Positions 42,547-57,000 of a stretch of 64,000 nt of DNA are shown here, piece by piece. Below the pieces are notes generated by a model. That model did no database searches and was not told where the DNA came from. It saw only the letters and a list, made by a program, of their open reading frames with translations. A program made the position numbers and the translations under genes. Source of the DNA: Halisarca cf. caerulea (taxonomy: Eukaryota > Porifera > Demospongiae > Chondrillida > Halisarcidae); the NCBI GenBank assembly GCA_963170055.1, contig CAUJGJ010000129.1:560701-624700 (forward strand), written 5' to 3'. Numbering within the stretch: the stretch's first letter is position 1; the number at the start of each line of letters is the position of its first letter.

Positions 42547-43833
42547 CTTGGTTCATTCCTGGAGAATAGGCATACGCGCCATCTCCAGTGACACCATAGA
42601 CAACCATCTGTATTCCAGCATCCATGTTTGAGTGAGTAATGCGATGATATCCCTTTGAAACCTCACTGGAGATAACCTGGAAATTTCTACACGGAGTGTT
42701 CATTTGTACAGCACTGTAGTTCAGCACATCAAGTGAATCAGAATCGAGCTGTATGTCTGTTGGGTTGTAATGCTCCTCTCTAACAGTGAAGGTTATGAAC
42801 TGAGTACGGCTATCAGAAGGAATGAAGAAAGGAATATTGTTAGCTTTCAAGGATACATCAGGAAGTACTACCATGGAAGGTCCAGTGTATGTACTTTTAC
42901 CAATATTTTGGCTGTGGAACTGAGTTACCATGATGGGTGAAGCTGAATGAAAATAACAGTATTCATTAGGTCGCATGGCATATTCGAAAACATAGTCTTT
43001 TGTGGTGACACTACGTGAAGTGGATGGGTTTCCATTTGCCAGTGTGCAGTGAATCTCAACATTAGTAGCTGCATCATGTGATACAATTTTGATGACACTT
43101 GTGCCAGATCCACCTTGAAATGGAGCAGCAATGTAGCAAGAGCCCCAATTATCCACTGATGGGAGTTGTTCAATAGTGTAATCACAGCTCTTCTTGTTGG
43201 CTTTGGTAATCCGACCACATTCATGCCCACTGAACAGAGCAATAGGATAGTTGGCCTGCACTTTGCTGCCGGTTAAATCAAATTGAGACTGTATCTTGAT
43301 GAGTCTGTATTGGTCTATATAGAATCTCTTTGTTGTACCCTTTGCAATTGTTTGTGTTGCTCCAGTATAGTACGAAAATGCAGTTCGTGATGGTGTAACC
43401 TCTACCACAGTTCCATCCTGAGTGCCAGCAAAGGCAATTATGCTGTCAAATCCTTTCCATCTTGGTCCTGGTACAACAGTCCTATAAACCTCACTCTCAC
43501 CTTCACGGAGCTCTTGGATGGGGAGAGGAGAGAAAGCTCCTGCACCATTAGCAGGTTGGTCAGTGAAGGCTAGAATCTGCATTTTATCTGAAGGGTAAAG
43601 TCCAATTTGATAGATACCTTTGGTGTTCGGGTCTAATGTGAGTTTAGTATACGAAAGAGGCCCTAACAAGTCAGATTGAAAATCAACAACCTCCCCTTTG
43701 GCATAGTTTGCCTCAATGATATCAACATCACCACCTGTATCCGATGAGAGTATGTACGTATCTAAAGTAGTGGTCATCATTTTCTGCCAAAACATTCGGA
43801 CATAATATTGATCCTGACATTCAGCTACTGGAT
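42547..43833 (-). other. IgGFc-binding-like domain exon of the mosaic gene
   Basis: A 429-residue exon holds YPIALFSGHECGRI, EQLPSVDNWGSCYIAAPF, PIMVTQFH and GVTGDGAYAYSPGMN, the conserved blocks of the IgGFc-binding N-terminal family (as in FCGBP and many invertebrate mosaics). In that family the region often precedes mucin/VWD modules or forms a lectin-like surface. The domain looks complete, ending just before the donor. Ligand unknown. Confidence 0.85.
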
Positions 43834-46800
43834 CTGCAGATCACAAAAAATTGAAAATAAATAATTATTCTTACATAAAGTACAGCCCTAGGCTTCCACT
43901 TAAGTACTACATTATTCTTACATAGCACAAAATATATACAATTTCAGAGTAGTCAAATAATTCTGACCATATGCTTACTGTACAGTATATATACTGCACA
44001 TGCATTTACATAAATGTATGACATTGTGCAAAATGTAAAAATACCCACATATATATTGTACATGTGTACTGTACTGTGTGCAGTACTGTATGTACATGCA
44101 TACATGTATACAAGAAACAATAATAATATAATATTTAGAGTAATATGTAAATATTGCACACAATATTCTATCTGATTTATCCAACACCTGGTTTATCTGA
44201 CACGTTCATGGGGAACAGATGTTGTCAGATAAACCAGATCCCCCCCCCCCCCCCCCCCCCGTCACTATGAGCGACCTTTGTGCTAATTCCATACACCCAA
44301 TACAAACCTTCTTTAGAACAGTCATAGCCAATCCACCCTCGTGGGCAAATACACTTCCCATTGATCTGGCACATTCCACCATTTTTGCAGTGACAGGTCT
44401 TTGCACACTTCTGCCAATACTTGTTCTCTTCCTCGCATCCTATTAGCATGTAATACCGTTACTTAATATTATAGTTTTGTCAGATTACACATGCAGCATA
44501 TACAATATTACGATAATATGAAATGTATATAATATGTAATTGTCACATACGTATATAATATTATAGTTTTGTCAGATTACACATGCAGCATGAAGTGTAA
44601 GTTAACAAAGACACAAGGAATCTGTTTTGTTGCTACCTATAGGTCTATATCTCATGCTACATATACTGAGGAAGTATACTACTTGTTCTTAAGCAGTTCA
44701 CTGTTGTCATAGGCATACAACTAAAGTTTGCTCTGTGTCAAGTCTCATGGGTTTCGTTATTGGTGAAAACCATGATTCCAATTTTAGTTAAAGTGGATGT
44801 ATATCACAAGTTCTGTTAAATAATAATAAAGATTATTCCTATAGTGGAGGTACCCTATTCATCAAATACATTCATGTATTCATGCATGTAATGATTAAGT
44901 CAGTGGTATACAGTGAAACTCCCATTAAAGGACACCTCTCAAATACAGCCACCTCCTTTAACAGGACACCATTGCTCTATATATCCCATTAGATTTCATT
45001 TGCATTGACATGAGTACATTTAAACCCTCTGAAATAAAGATATCTACATAATATTATATAGCACAATTAGCATACTATGGTCCAAATAGTGTCCTTGACT
45101 TTACTGTACACAAAAAATTGTTCTTAAAAAATTCCATGCATTCTACAGTACAAACAGAACAAGTATGCTCTCAAAATACTGTACATCAAGTATACCTACA
45201 GTATACAGTGGATGTTGTGCAGGATAACTCACGGCAGTCAAGAGAACTGGTAGATCCTTTGTTCTTGGTGACAAGCTCATAATCACACTGATAACATATC
45301 TTTGAGCTAGGATGTGGGGAATATGTCCCTATTGGACAAGGTTGGCATGGAGCAAATCCACTCTCAGAATAATGTCCTGCCTCACACATTACTGGAAAGG
45401 GAATTAAGATATATCGAACAACCATACTCACCTAATATTGTTCACAATTACATAATGGAGCAGTATTGTGACAGTATTAGTAGTACAATTATAGATACTG
45501 TATACATAACTACATACATGTACCATAGCAATGCATTATGCAAATAATATATGTGCACTTTACATGGGATTATAACATGAATTTACCAATTTAGTAAAAT
45601 AATTAATGAAAATATAGTAACAAAATTAAAGATCATTCTGCATGTGGGACGCAGTAACCTAGTGTTGTGTTGTCTTTACAAGCATGCAAAACAAATTGTC
45701 ATGTGCATTCTAGCTGTGCATGTACGTGTGAGAATAGATTACCTATTTCCTATATGCAATTGCATCTAGCTGCAGGCAAAAATTAGTTGATATACACACA
45801 GTGACTTGTTAGAGAGATTTGTAACTACAAGGGTACAGTATTGTCCTATAGTGTGACATTGTCATTAGTCTAAGATCAATTTTGGAAAAAGGACAAAAAC
45901 TTCAATCTCTTCCTTAAACCGATATCGATGCATGCCACTGCTTGACAAAGAGCAGTTAACCTAAACCTTTCTTGACCTGTTCGACATACTGTACATTATG
46001 TAGGAATATACATCATGTACTTTCAGTTAACCCCAAAGAGAATTAAGTTCAAATATTTCAAGCAAATCATTCAATACATTCACCTATCATCACCAGAATA
46101 CAACCCATTAATAATAGTGCAGGACTTTCACCTATGTATGTGCGAACATAACACAACATGCATGCATTGAATATAGCTATATTCATGTATGTTTCAGGAT
46201 TGCAATCACTTACAAAATGCTCATGATATCAGGTTGTCGTAAAACACCAATAATAAGAATGACAAACTTTGCAACAGTTAATCATGAGTAATTTTGGTTG
46301 AAAACTTCTCAGTATTTGAGGAATTCAATAATTTAAGACATACAATGTATGTGGCTTCGGCCAATTAAATTGAGTTAGATTGCCGATAAAGCAAAATAAC
46401 ATTAGTAGCAATGAGAGTATTTGATTTTGGGGAAGAGTTTGAATATAGAGTCTCAGCATTACATGCAATGCATTATAATGGCAAGAAAAATGAATACTAC
46501 TTGCAAGAACATTGTAAGGGCATGGGTACTGTATGATCTAGAGGGCATGCACATATGCTGACCTTGGCAAGCACCTTTACTCTTGCTCCCTTCCCTAGCA
46601 GTAGATTTCCCTTTCAAACAAGCAGTGCAAGAGCTAACACCAACGCTGTTCGGGTTGTCACCATATGTGCCAATGGGACAAGCTCTGCAGTCTGAAGTCT
46701 GTAGGCTGTAGTAAGTACCTCTGCTGCATGGAACTGGAGATGGGAAATACTAAAAAAGTTGCCACAATGAATGACACACTTTGTACTGTGCTCCATACAG

Positions 46801-49749
46801 AAAAAAGTGAATTAATTTTACACAAAAGATGTCACAAATGCAAAAAAATTGCAGAGACAATATATGCAGTATACCATATGTACATAATGCGTATTATATA
46901 TGCTGTATAAACAATGGTTTAAAAATCTGAAAGTAGACACTGGTATGGCTATGGTCATATGGCAATAGAAGCTTGGATTGTTAAACTGATCTGTCTGTTT
47001 GGACAGCAATATAATACACATTTGCAGATATTCATTGGCATATTCCAACAACACACTTACCACATTTCTTTTCCGAATCAACCTCTGTCGATGTTTGCCC
47101 TTGGCCACATCCAGCTGTTGGCTCACTTGGAATGCCCTCTCCTTTTAAGGACAAGGTAGTCTTCTTTGATGTTTGTAGATTGGTAAGTTTCACTTTGGCC
47201 TTTCCGGATGCTGCACGCTTATTCACTGCTTTCTGCTTGTCTGCCATCTTCCGCTTCAGCCTTTCCAGACACGAGGAATCACATCCTTCAGGTATAGGTA
47301 TTTTGAAGGTGATGGTGATATCTAGTGTTCCTGTAGCTCTTTTCAGACTACCAGAGCATGTTGCAGATGCAGAAGATGACCCTAATTGACTTGCATCAAC
47401 AGAATAGTCAGCACTTGGATCACAGTCTCCTTGACTATCAAAGGAGAGGTCTGAGAAAAGATCTAGACCACCAACTTCTGCAAATACAGAAAAATATGGC
47501 AAATAAACCTACTGTAATGTCAGCAAAAGGGTTGTAGTTGTGCTTTGACCATACTATAAAAAAGCACCATCACGGTGGCAAATTCTCACAGTAAGAAGAG
47601 AGGACTTCAACGCGTAAAGACGCGACTATTCTAAAATTCTGTTCTTAACTTCTAAAAAGCTCCAACTAAAGCTAGGGTAGATAGAAATGTACTAACCACG
47701 ATAATCTGAGACGAAACATCGCTGTTTTGCCAATGTGCTATAAGGCCTTTTCTGGGAATTCCACCCTTCATCAGTAGCACTGGGCAGAGCAGTAATGGAT
47801 GTTCCTTGGAAACCTCCCATCACGGGATTGGTCAAGGAAAATCCAAAACCGCTAGATGGTATAACAGACATCTTCACCGAACGCCTAGATTAACGCCAAG
47901 TACCAGTTTGCTTGACCAATCCCGTGATGGGAGGTTTCCAAGGAACATCCATTACTGCTCTGCCCAGTGCTACTGATGAAGGGTGGAATTCCCAGAAAAG
48001 GCCTTATAGCACATTGGCAAAACAGCGATGTTTCGTCTCAGATTATCGTGGTTAGTACATTTCTACAAACCTACTGTAATGTCTGCATGCACTATACAGG
48101 GACATGCAGATAAAGTGTGAGATCTACTAACAATGTCCACATAAATAACACATCTATGTATTATGCTCTAGAAGAATAAGTGTTACTTAAACAATAATGA
48201 ATAAAGTTTGACAACTTCATGCATATGATAAGTTGGTGGATCAAAGAAATACAGGATTGTAAAACCACTTAGGATAAACTATAAAGTCATCAAAAATCTG
48301 CATGTGACAAACAAATATAATAATAATAACTAGGTGTGAACAATGTTCAGAACCTCGCTAAAAAGAACGTTGTATATAAATTTATGGTAGAAATCGGATT
48401 GCACTGATATTTCCACTTTGACTTACTGTTGCTGAAGCTGCTGTGACAACGTACGTGTGCTCATGTTTTGATTTGTAATTATGGTTGGATGCAAAGTTTG
48501 GTTGTCTATAACACTTTGCACTTGCTGATTTCTCACCTGATCGCAACACACAGTGTGTTGATTACCAGTTGCATGATCCTTGTCATAGTTTGAGACAAAG
48601 ACTGTACGCCATGCAGTATAACATTAGTTTGTAATGTTTGTATATTGCTTCACCCGCGATTGACACAAAAAATAATATCTAGATCTTCGATCTGATGTGT
48701 TTGCAGAATTAATGGTCACTTTTCATTTATATATGTTGATGTTTCAACTGATTTGCAATAGTTTGATTCAATTTGGCCTGATTAAATATCCAAATTGACA
48801 CAAGCAATGTGACATGTATCGCTGCAATCTGCACAAGACACCAAGTAGCAATCTGGACAACTTACAACTGGACCTGGATTCGTTTCTATACCACCACACT
48901 ACTAAACTAGCGATAAAATCGAATTTGCCAACAATTTCGGTATAATCATTCGGCTTTATAAAGAACGTTTTCTGTACTTTCTTTGAGCAGTCCTTTGCTC
49001 ACCATGGCAAACTTCAAGTAGTCCATCAGCACCAATTGAACTAACACCACTAACTGACAAATGTCGCATTGTGCGTTGCCGTATTCACTGTGGACAGATT
49101 CTGCCACAAAGTCGAGTTTCGCTCACAAAACAACAGCATGGAGTGAAGAGGAGGAGCCATGATCTTATGTTACAATCGAATACATGCTAACAGATGTTAA
49201 AATGGTACAATTTGCCCGCCGCGATCGAATTTGCAATCTAGGAGAAAAAAGTATAGTGATTTACGCGCCGAAATGCGTGGGTGCCCAGATCAGACTCCCC
49301 TACCGACGGAATTAGTTAACCTCGCTAAACCGCTCGGTAATTATAAGTCCCATTGACCCTTCACCATTATGCAATTATCACAGGCCAATTGTACTTATTG
49401 GACAAATCCATGTACTAACATCCCATGACAAAAGATATTTATGTTCTCCCAAGCAGGCAGGATGTGCAGCTAACTATAATACAACCACATTTTTTGATCA
49501 TCTCAGTGATTAGTGAAGCATGATATGGTATTACCTGCACATCCTGCTTGTGAGGGACACATAATACGAACTACTACGTGAAGCACATTACCCAATGAAT
49601 CACATGCCGCTCACCTCAACAGAAAATACAATAAAGAACATACACACTCATGCATGCATGTGCACACCACATGCACACCACCCACACACACATACAGTAC
49701 ACATATGTACAATATGCATGTACGCTAGTATGCACACAATATGCACATG

Positions 49750-49819
<70 letters not shown>

Positions 49820-49870
49820 AACACACATACACACATACACACACAAACACACACACACACAAACACACAC

Positions 49871-49910
<40 letters not shown>

Positions 49911-52900
49911 CATACATACACACTTTTCATATAACTGTGTGTGCTTCATTTACATGTATGTACTTGCCTTCACATTCAGGAAGTTCTTTACCATGCTTCT
50001 CATAGTCCCAAACTCCACTTGTACAAAGTTGATATGTTTGCACGCCAATACCAGGCATGGCATAGCCATTCTTGCACTTCAGTAAGCATTTCTTCCCATA
50101 GTCCTCAACAGTGCACTGCATCTCTCCATTTTGAAGAGGAGGTAAATCTGCGCACTCATTGCTTACATCTATACGGGGGAACAAAGCAAGAAAGGATGAG
50201 TAATTTGCATTTGTTGGGTAATACCATCTCACACAATAATATATTACAGTAACAAAATGGCAGTGGGTCTGGTGCTATATGATGCAATGCACTGCTAGCC
50301 ATGCCATAATTATTACATAGCAATAATTTTATGTAAGATATAAATTGATCTAATTGTCTATTAGGAGAGGGAAACCCCCCACGTAAAATACAATTAAGGT
50401 TATGCATTAATTTGTAGAGCACTTTCACACTGCTTTCAATAGTCAATGAGGTAGCATTTAAACTTGCATTTCTGGATATTACATGGACATGAGTTTTAAA
50501 TTCAACAATACTGGTAAAAGTGGTACACAAATTGGATCGCTTGTCAAGCACAAGCAAGCAACTTACGGGTACACTTGCTGGAGCCTTCCAACTCATACCC
50601 AGCCTGACAGTAGCAGGAATAGCTTCCAAAGTCATTCCTACATCCCTGCTCACAATCAGCTTCACCTTCCACACATTCATCAATATCTGAAGATGAAGAG
50701 GCATACAAAAGATTATAACACAAGTACACAATTCAACAACATCATAATTATTATACCAAATAATACTTCAAACAATATATATAGCAAAACAGGAGCTGTT
50801 GTGCTTAGTAAGCACTTTTTCAACCAATTCCCAGAAAGCAATTGACCACATGCAAAGCACCAGCATTCCTGCCAGTGTACGTACATCATGCACACCTTAT
50901 GTACATATTTACATACATACATACATAGTACATGTATTGTGTATGAGTACAATTACAGTATGATTGCTCAATCACATGCATGCTGCAATTTACCATTGCA
51001 ATCAACTCCATTTTCAGCCAGCTTGTAACCAGCTTTGCACACGCATTCATAGCCACCCTCAGTGTTTTCACAGGTAGAGGTGTCAGGATTGCAGCTGCTA
51101 AAACCTTCCTTACATTCATCAACATCTTAGGGTATATCACAGAAAGAAAAGATAAAGTAATGTTTATAAGAAATGTATTACATGACTCCAAAAGTATTAT
51201 GTATGTTTTTGTACATATGTGTAAAATGGCGAACTATAATAAAAAGTAATATGAAAGGCAGGAAAATACAGTGCTGATGACCTCGAGCTTTGCCCTCTGT
51301 TAATCAGTACAGTATCTCTGCTGCAGCACACCCGGACAGGATATAACTAATATTTAATGACCTTTCTATTTTCAGAAGACACAAGCAATTAGACAGCAAA
51401 TTCTATAAACAAAGTTAAAATTAATACCAAAATGAACTGAAACATGTGAGCAAACTACTTGGAACTGCAAGTATGGGTTATAACTGGCTTCTAAACTGAT
51501 GCGAAAGAGAGTTTAGCACCTCCCTTACAATTCACCCGCATTGTAAACGGGCGCCAATTAGTTGATCGACTATAATTTCCTTTTGTCAATTAACAGACCA
51601 AACCACAAAGATCTGTATTTTCCCAGCACTGCCATAGCATAGAGCAATACAGATCACACTGCTACTGATTGAAGCATACAAACTCTCCAGAACCTTTGAT
51701 GTTACAGTGCATCCATTTAGAATAATAATTATTTACTGGAAGCTAGAGATAGCCACTTACATGCACTCAAGTGGTTAGCAAATTATGCACATAAGAATTC
51801 TTTGCTGAGACTACAACTACAACTGCCAAATACACCTAAAGTACTGTACCTTTGCATGAAGCAGTGCCGGACCACTGCCCACTGTTACATGTGAGTGATG
51901 CAAACCCCCCTCCAGACAAGCTGCTGAATCCTTCTCCACATGAGTACTGCAGTGTGCCTCCATGAGGAATACTAGTGATCCCGGGTGAGAGGACAAAGTT
52001 CACACCAGCAGAAGCACTAGGTATCGGGCATCCTGAGATCGATACACACAGGCAATGTAAATTTCAATTTAGAATAAAATCATTTCATATACATATATCA
52101 CCGTATACGCTTAATTTTCAAGTGGTTTTATATTCGCAGTTTTCGTGGATTGGAAGCCATCTGCCAAATTAAGTTTAGACCCACAAGAATTTAGATCAGG
52201 CTCTTGTGCAATGGCAAAACATTGGCAAAGCAAACATTAAAATGCAAAAATCCCTAAAGCCAAAATCCGCGAAATATACACCCCGCGAAATTAAAGAGCA
52301 TACAGTATATATACTGTATATAAGTAGAGGTGTCATTTACATGTGCATATATATACGTACAGTAATTATAGGACCTAAAGGAAGTCACTAATATTTATTA
52401 CTTTTGTATTGTATTTGTGAAGCTTTTGTAAGTCAATAATTATTTCTACATTATGTACATACAGAAATGCCACAGAGAACTTTCACATCCAAGACACATC
52501 AGAAAACAATGGCCTACAGCAATCGTTGACCATGAAAGACTATGAATTTACTTATGCGGACAAGACATGCAAGAATAGTTGGACAACCATACGTATATAG
52601 TCATGGATATACAGCACATGTCGAACACTAACCATCACATTCACGTAAATTACACTGAGTCTCAACTTCTGATGGCCCTACACAATCCCTTCCTCCACAC
52701 TCTGCTGCAGGTTGAGTGCATGTTCTAGTTCTCTTCATTACACCTACTCCACAGGTCTTTGAACAGGCACCATCAACATAGTCAGACCAACCACCATCAA
52801 CTACATGTACATTCATATGAACAAATGGGAAAACAATAATAATCCGAACAAATACCCAACTAATGGTCACAAAACTAATTAAGAGAGTCTGTCTTCTTAC

Positions 52901-53954
52901 TTGATATGATTAGTTCAATACTATGTACTTTATAGATCATTAACAGGATGATATTATTAATTTTATCAATTTCTACACATAAAGTGTGCACTAAACGCCT
53001 TCAACTGCACTGTTGACATATGAAATGTTCTTTGAAAACTAACTGCAGTGATTACTATAATTATATGTAAAAAAGATGCACATATAATCCTAGTACATAG
53101 AAATTATACAATGAATTTTCATTAATCCGCCACAATTCTTTTTGATGAATATTGACGGATTAATGAATTTGGTGGATTATCCAAATCAGTTTGCAGTCTT
53201 TTGTTATAATTCATGCACAAAATTGATTGCAGATAAAAGGGTTTGGCGGATAAAGCAGTGGCGGATTAATGAAAATTCACTGTATATCCCATTCAATATG
53301 GAAGTTTCAAGCACAAGGAAAACTGTAGACACATAACAAAAACGAATGGCATATATACACCAATGTATTATGTACGCACATACGTACATACTGTAGCTCA
53401 TCAATCCATGCATGTGCAATGTGGAATGCAGCACACAACAACAGACATTCTAAGTATAATATATAAACCACAGTGCATGGTTTGGTGTGGGATAACTTGC
53501 ACTATATACACATATCATTATACATATAATATGTATTAAATATATGGCAATATGCGATTCTCATGCAATTCAATCATTCCGTGTCATGAAGTTCACCTGG
53601 GCAGCAATTGGTGTTGCATTCCTCTAGTTTGAAGTCTGCTCCACTGCAGGGATTACCTCCATGCTGGGGAGAAGGACTGTCACATTTGCGTTCATACCTC
53701 ATCATTCCTCCACCGCAAGATGCAGAACATCCACCAGAGGGAGACCACTCACCCCATCCACCATGGATGGGAACATCTGACATCATTGCAAAGAAAACAT
53801 GGTAATAACAAATACATTAAATTTGTGCAAAGTAAATGTGTCCACACAGTTGCATCATACATTTTAAACTGTAATTCAGACAGAATGTTGTATATTTATA
53901 GGTGATGTGTATGTACCACCAGACACTGATACCTATAAATCAAAACCAACACAG

Positions 53955-54039
<85 letters not shown>

Positions 54040-57000
54040 ACACACATATATACACACACACATAATTATTATTATACACACACCTACTCCATAAGGTATG
54101 TATATATATGCAAGCACAAGTTAGCAACACATGCAACACTCTATAGCTACTATGCTATAATGAGTACATAGCTACATTTGACCAAATCGAGGTATGCAAG
54201 CACCCATCACTTACACAACTAACTTATAACTAATAATTTATATCTTTAACACCAAATATAGATATAGTAATATGTACTGTACATACTTTTACATTCTCCC
54301 TGAGCATTTGCCTGGAAACCAGGTTTACACTGACATCTGTATCCACCGTCAGTGTTGACACAAGTTGACGAGGTCAAATCACACACAGCTTCACCTCCTG
54401 TGCATTCGTTGACATCTGCACAATAAAAAAATCATGCATTCAGTATTAAAGTTGAAACAGGCATAGATGGCAGTACAGTACTATTTACATACACATTCAT
54501 GCCTATGCATATCCAATATTAATTTAAAACAATATTAAATTTTATACTGTAAATTAATTGTATGTATAATGTACATATACTTTAAGATGTGATACAGTGT
54601 CACTGCACATATAATATACAGACAACTATGATCTTGAATTAACTACTAATAAGGTTTGAATATACTGTACAGTATATTGCATTATCTTTGAAAATGCTCT
54701 ACTAATTTTGATTTATTCCATTGTATATCACAGTTGCTACTCTATACATAGTTTGTACAAGAGTTTCATTTACTATGGATATACGTAAAGAGAAAAGAAA
54801 GCTATATATCTCATGTGTACCTTGACATACGATGTGGTTTCCGGTTAGTTGACCATTGGAGCAAGTGTAAGTTGTCCCACCCTCCCCGGAGGTCTGCTCG
54901 TAGCCCTTCCTACAGGCAACAGAGACAGAATGGCCATGTTTCACCTCTCCTTGTTGGCCCATTGATTCTTCTCCATTGAACAACACTTGATTAGGTGGCA
55001 CAATCACTGTGCAGTCTGTAGAGCAAGGGTGAAGGGAATGGCATTCACAGCCAGTACATCAGTTCATGCCTCACATGCACACTTTATTAATTATAGTTGA
55101 TGTACACAAAAGGACCTCAAACAGTCTGTAGTAAGTATTGCTTGCATATGATGAAGGCTCTTACTGTTCAACAGTACATTTGGTGTGATTGTATAATATA
55201 TTACCTGCATTACCACATTATCGTAGGTAAACATTACAACACATGTTTGCATGGGCCACTGTAAATGTACATACAAATGAAATGAATTGGTACCTTTACA
55301 AGGTCCCCCATCACATGGCTCTATTTTGGTATCTGCACCACTACAAGCTGCACCTCCACCAGAAGGAGTGGGGTTAGTACACGCCCTGGTGTACTTCTTC
55401 ACACCTGCTCCACAAGACACAGGAGTGGTCACCTAGTCAGAACAAACATCTGTTCACTAACACAATGTTTTTAGAGTAATCTATAACGATCCCATGCAGA
55501 AAATCTGGTAGTAGGAGTAGTACTGTACCATGAGCAGAACACACAAATCACGTAAACAAAATAAATGATACTATATGTAAATCTATGAAGAAAGCTCTGA
55601 CTTCCTGTGCCAGGGACATGATTTATTGCATGCACAAAATTCTATGAAATCTCAAGAAACTTTCTGAAATGTATATAGACACATGGCTGGCAATATGAAA
55701 CATTTTCTTGTGGACCTAGTTGGACTAAAAACCTTTAACCTCCATCTTGTCAACATACACATGCTCTGAATTGCACCCCACAGCCCGGAAATGCCCTAAT
55801 AAGGTGTTCCCACTGCTAATACAGTGGAACCTGTCTATTGCGGTCACCATTGGGGCGAAATTTTTTGGCTGTTATAGACAGGTGGCTGCTTTAATGAGGT
55901 AGAATACCATACATTACTGCTCATTCGGAGAAGAATTAGTGGCTGGTATAGACAGGTGGTAGCATTACGCAGTGACCACAATAGACAGGTTCCACTGTAT
56001 ATTACGTACACATACAAAGTGCTCATGAAAGCAGACAAACTCACTGCATCTGATTTCTGACAGACTCCTGAAGACTGCCACGCTGACCATCCTCCATCAA
56101 CTATAGCCCATACGATCAACATAAAACCAATAAGTTAATGGTATTGATAACACAACACTAATCAACCACTCATGCAACCACCGTGTAACAGTAACTATGG
56201 TTTACGTTAGTACATAGAACATATTTTCAGTACTGCATACATAATAGTACACAACTGATACATATTATACCATGTCAAGATATGTACATTATACTATAAT
56301 GGTTGACTGCTGGTCGGAGATACTAAGTACATGAATTTCATTAGTTGCATATTAGGGACTATAATACGTACATACATACGTAAGTATATTATAGTAATCA
56401 ATGTTATTTATTGCACAATAATATCTTTCTGGTACTTCTTCTCTAAATGTGCACAGCCGTAGACTGGCTCAGAGATAACATCCAAATATTTTTGCAGGAT
56501 TTTTCTATACAGTGTGACCCCCTACCAATGTTCACAGATAACGGAAACCTCTCAATAGTAAAAATCATTCGTGATCACTGATAGATATAAAAACAAAACA
56601 AACTTTAAGTAGTTTCAAATTCTAGCAGATAAACTTGGTCAGCTCCCGAAGTGTGCTTTGTAGACAAGCTCCACTGTGTTATAAACACAAATTTCATTTG
56701 AGCTGTATACTAACCTCCACATGGTACAAACCGATTGCATACATAAACTCTTTGACTGACTCCTGGACAGGGCCTCCCACCGTGTTGAGGTGGAGGATTG
56801 TTGCAGACTCTTCTAGCCTGTTGAACACCTTTTCCATGGCAAGTTAAGGAACAAGGTCCATAGGCAACCCACTCACTCCATCCACCATTAATAGGGGTGG
56901 GTGAGGGTCGATGCCATCCTGGGATATTATGACAATATATATTTACTGTAAAGGGTGCATGTGTACTCTATTATAATATACAATGTCATATTACATGAAA

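Larger units (their letters stand above)
49968..55432 (-). other. TSP1, sushi and EGF module block of the mosaic gene
   Basis: Here each module from the first sushi onward is one phase-1 exon. TSP1: 55432-55294 (3' half), 53776-53597 (GGWGEWSPSGGCSASCGGG) and 52800-52633 (GGWSDYVDGACSKTCGVG). Sushi: 55015-54821, 52032-51850 and 50168-49968. Calcium-binding-type EGF starting D-V/I-x-E-C: 54415-54287 (DVNEC), 51125-50994 (DVDEC) and 50686-50567 (DIDEC). The TSP1 modules keep the W-x-x-W or related start and the Cys pattern. The intron after 49968 starts with GC instead of GT. Confidence 0.9.

Noticed and set aside
47692..47877. 61-codon minus-strand open frame with SVIPSSGFGF and STLAKQRCF
   Set aside because: It lies inside the arm and spacer of the perfect palindrome and has no family resemblance I can defend as a host gene.
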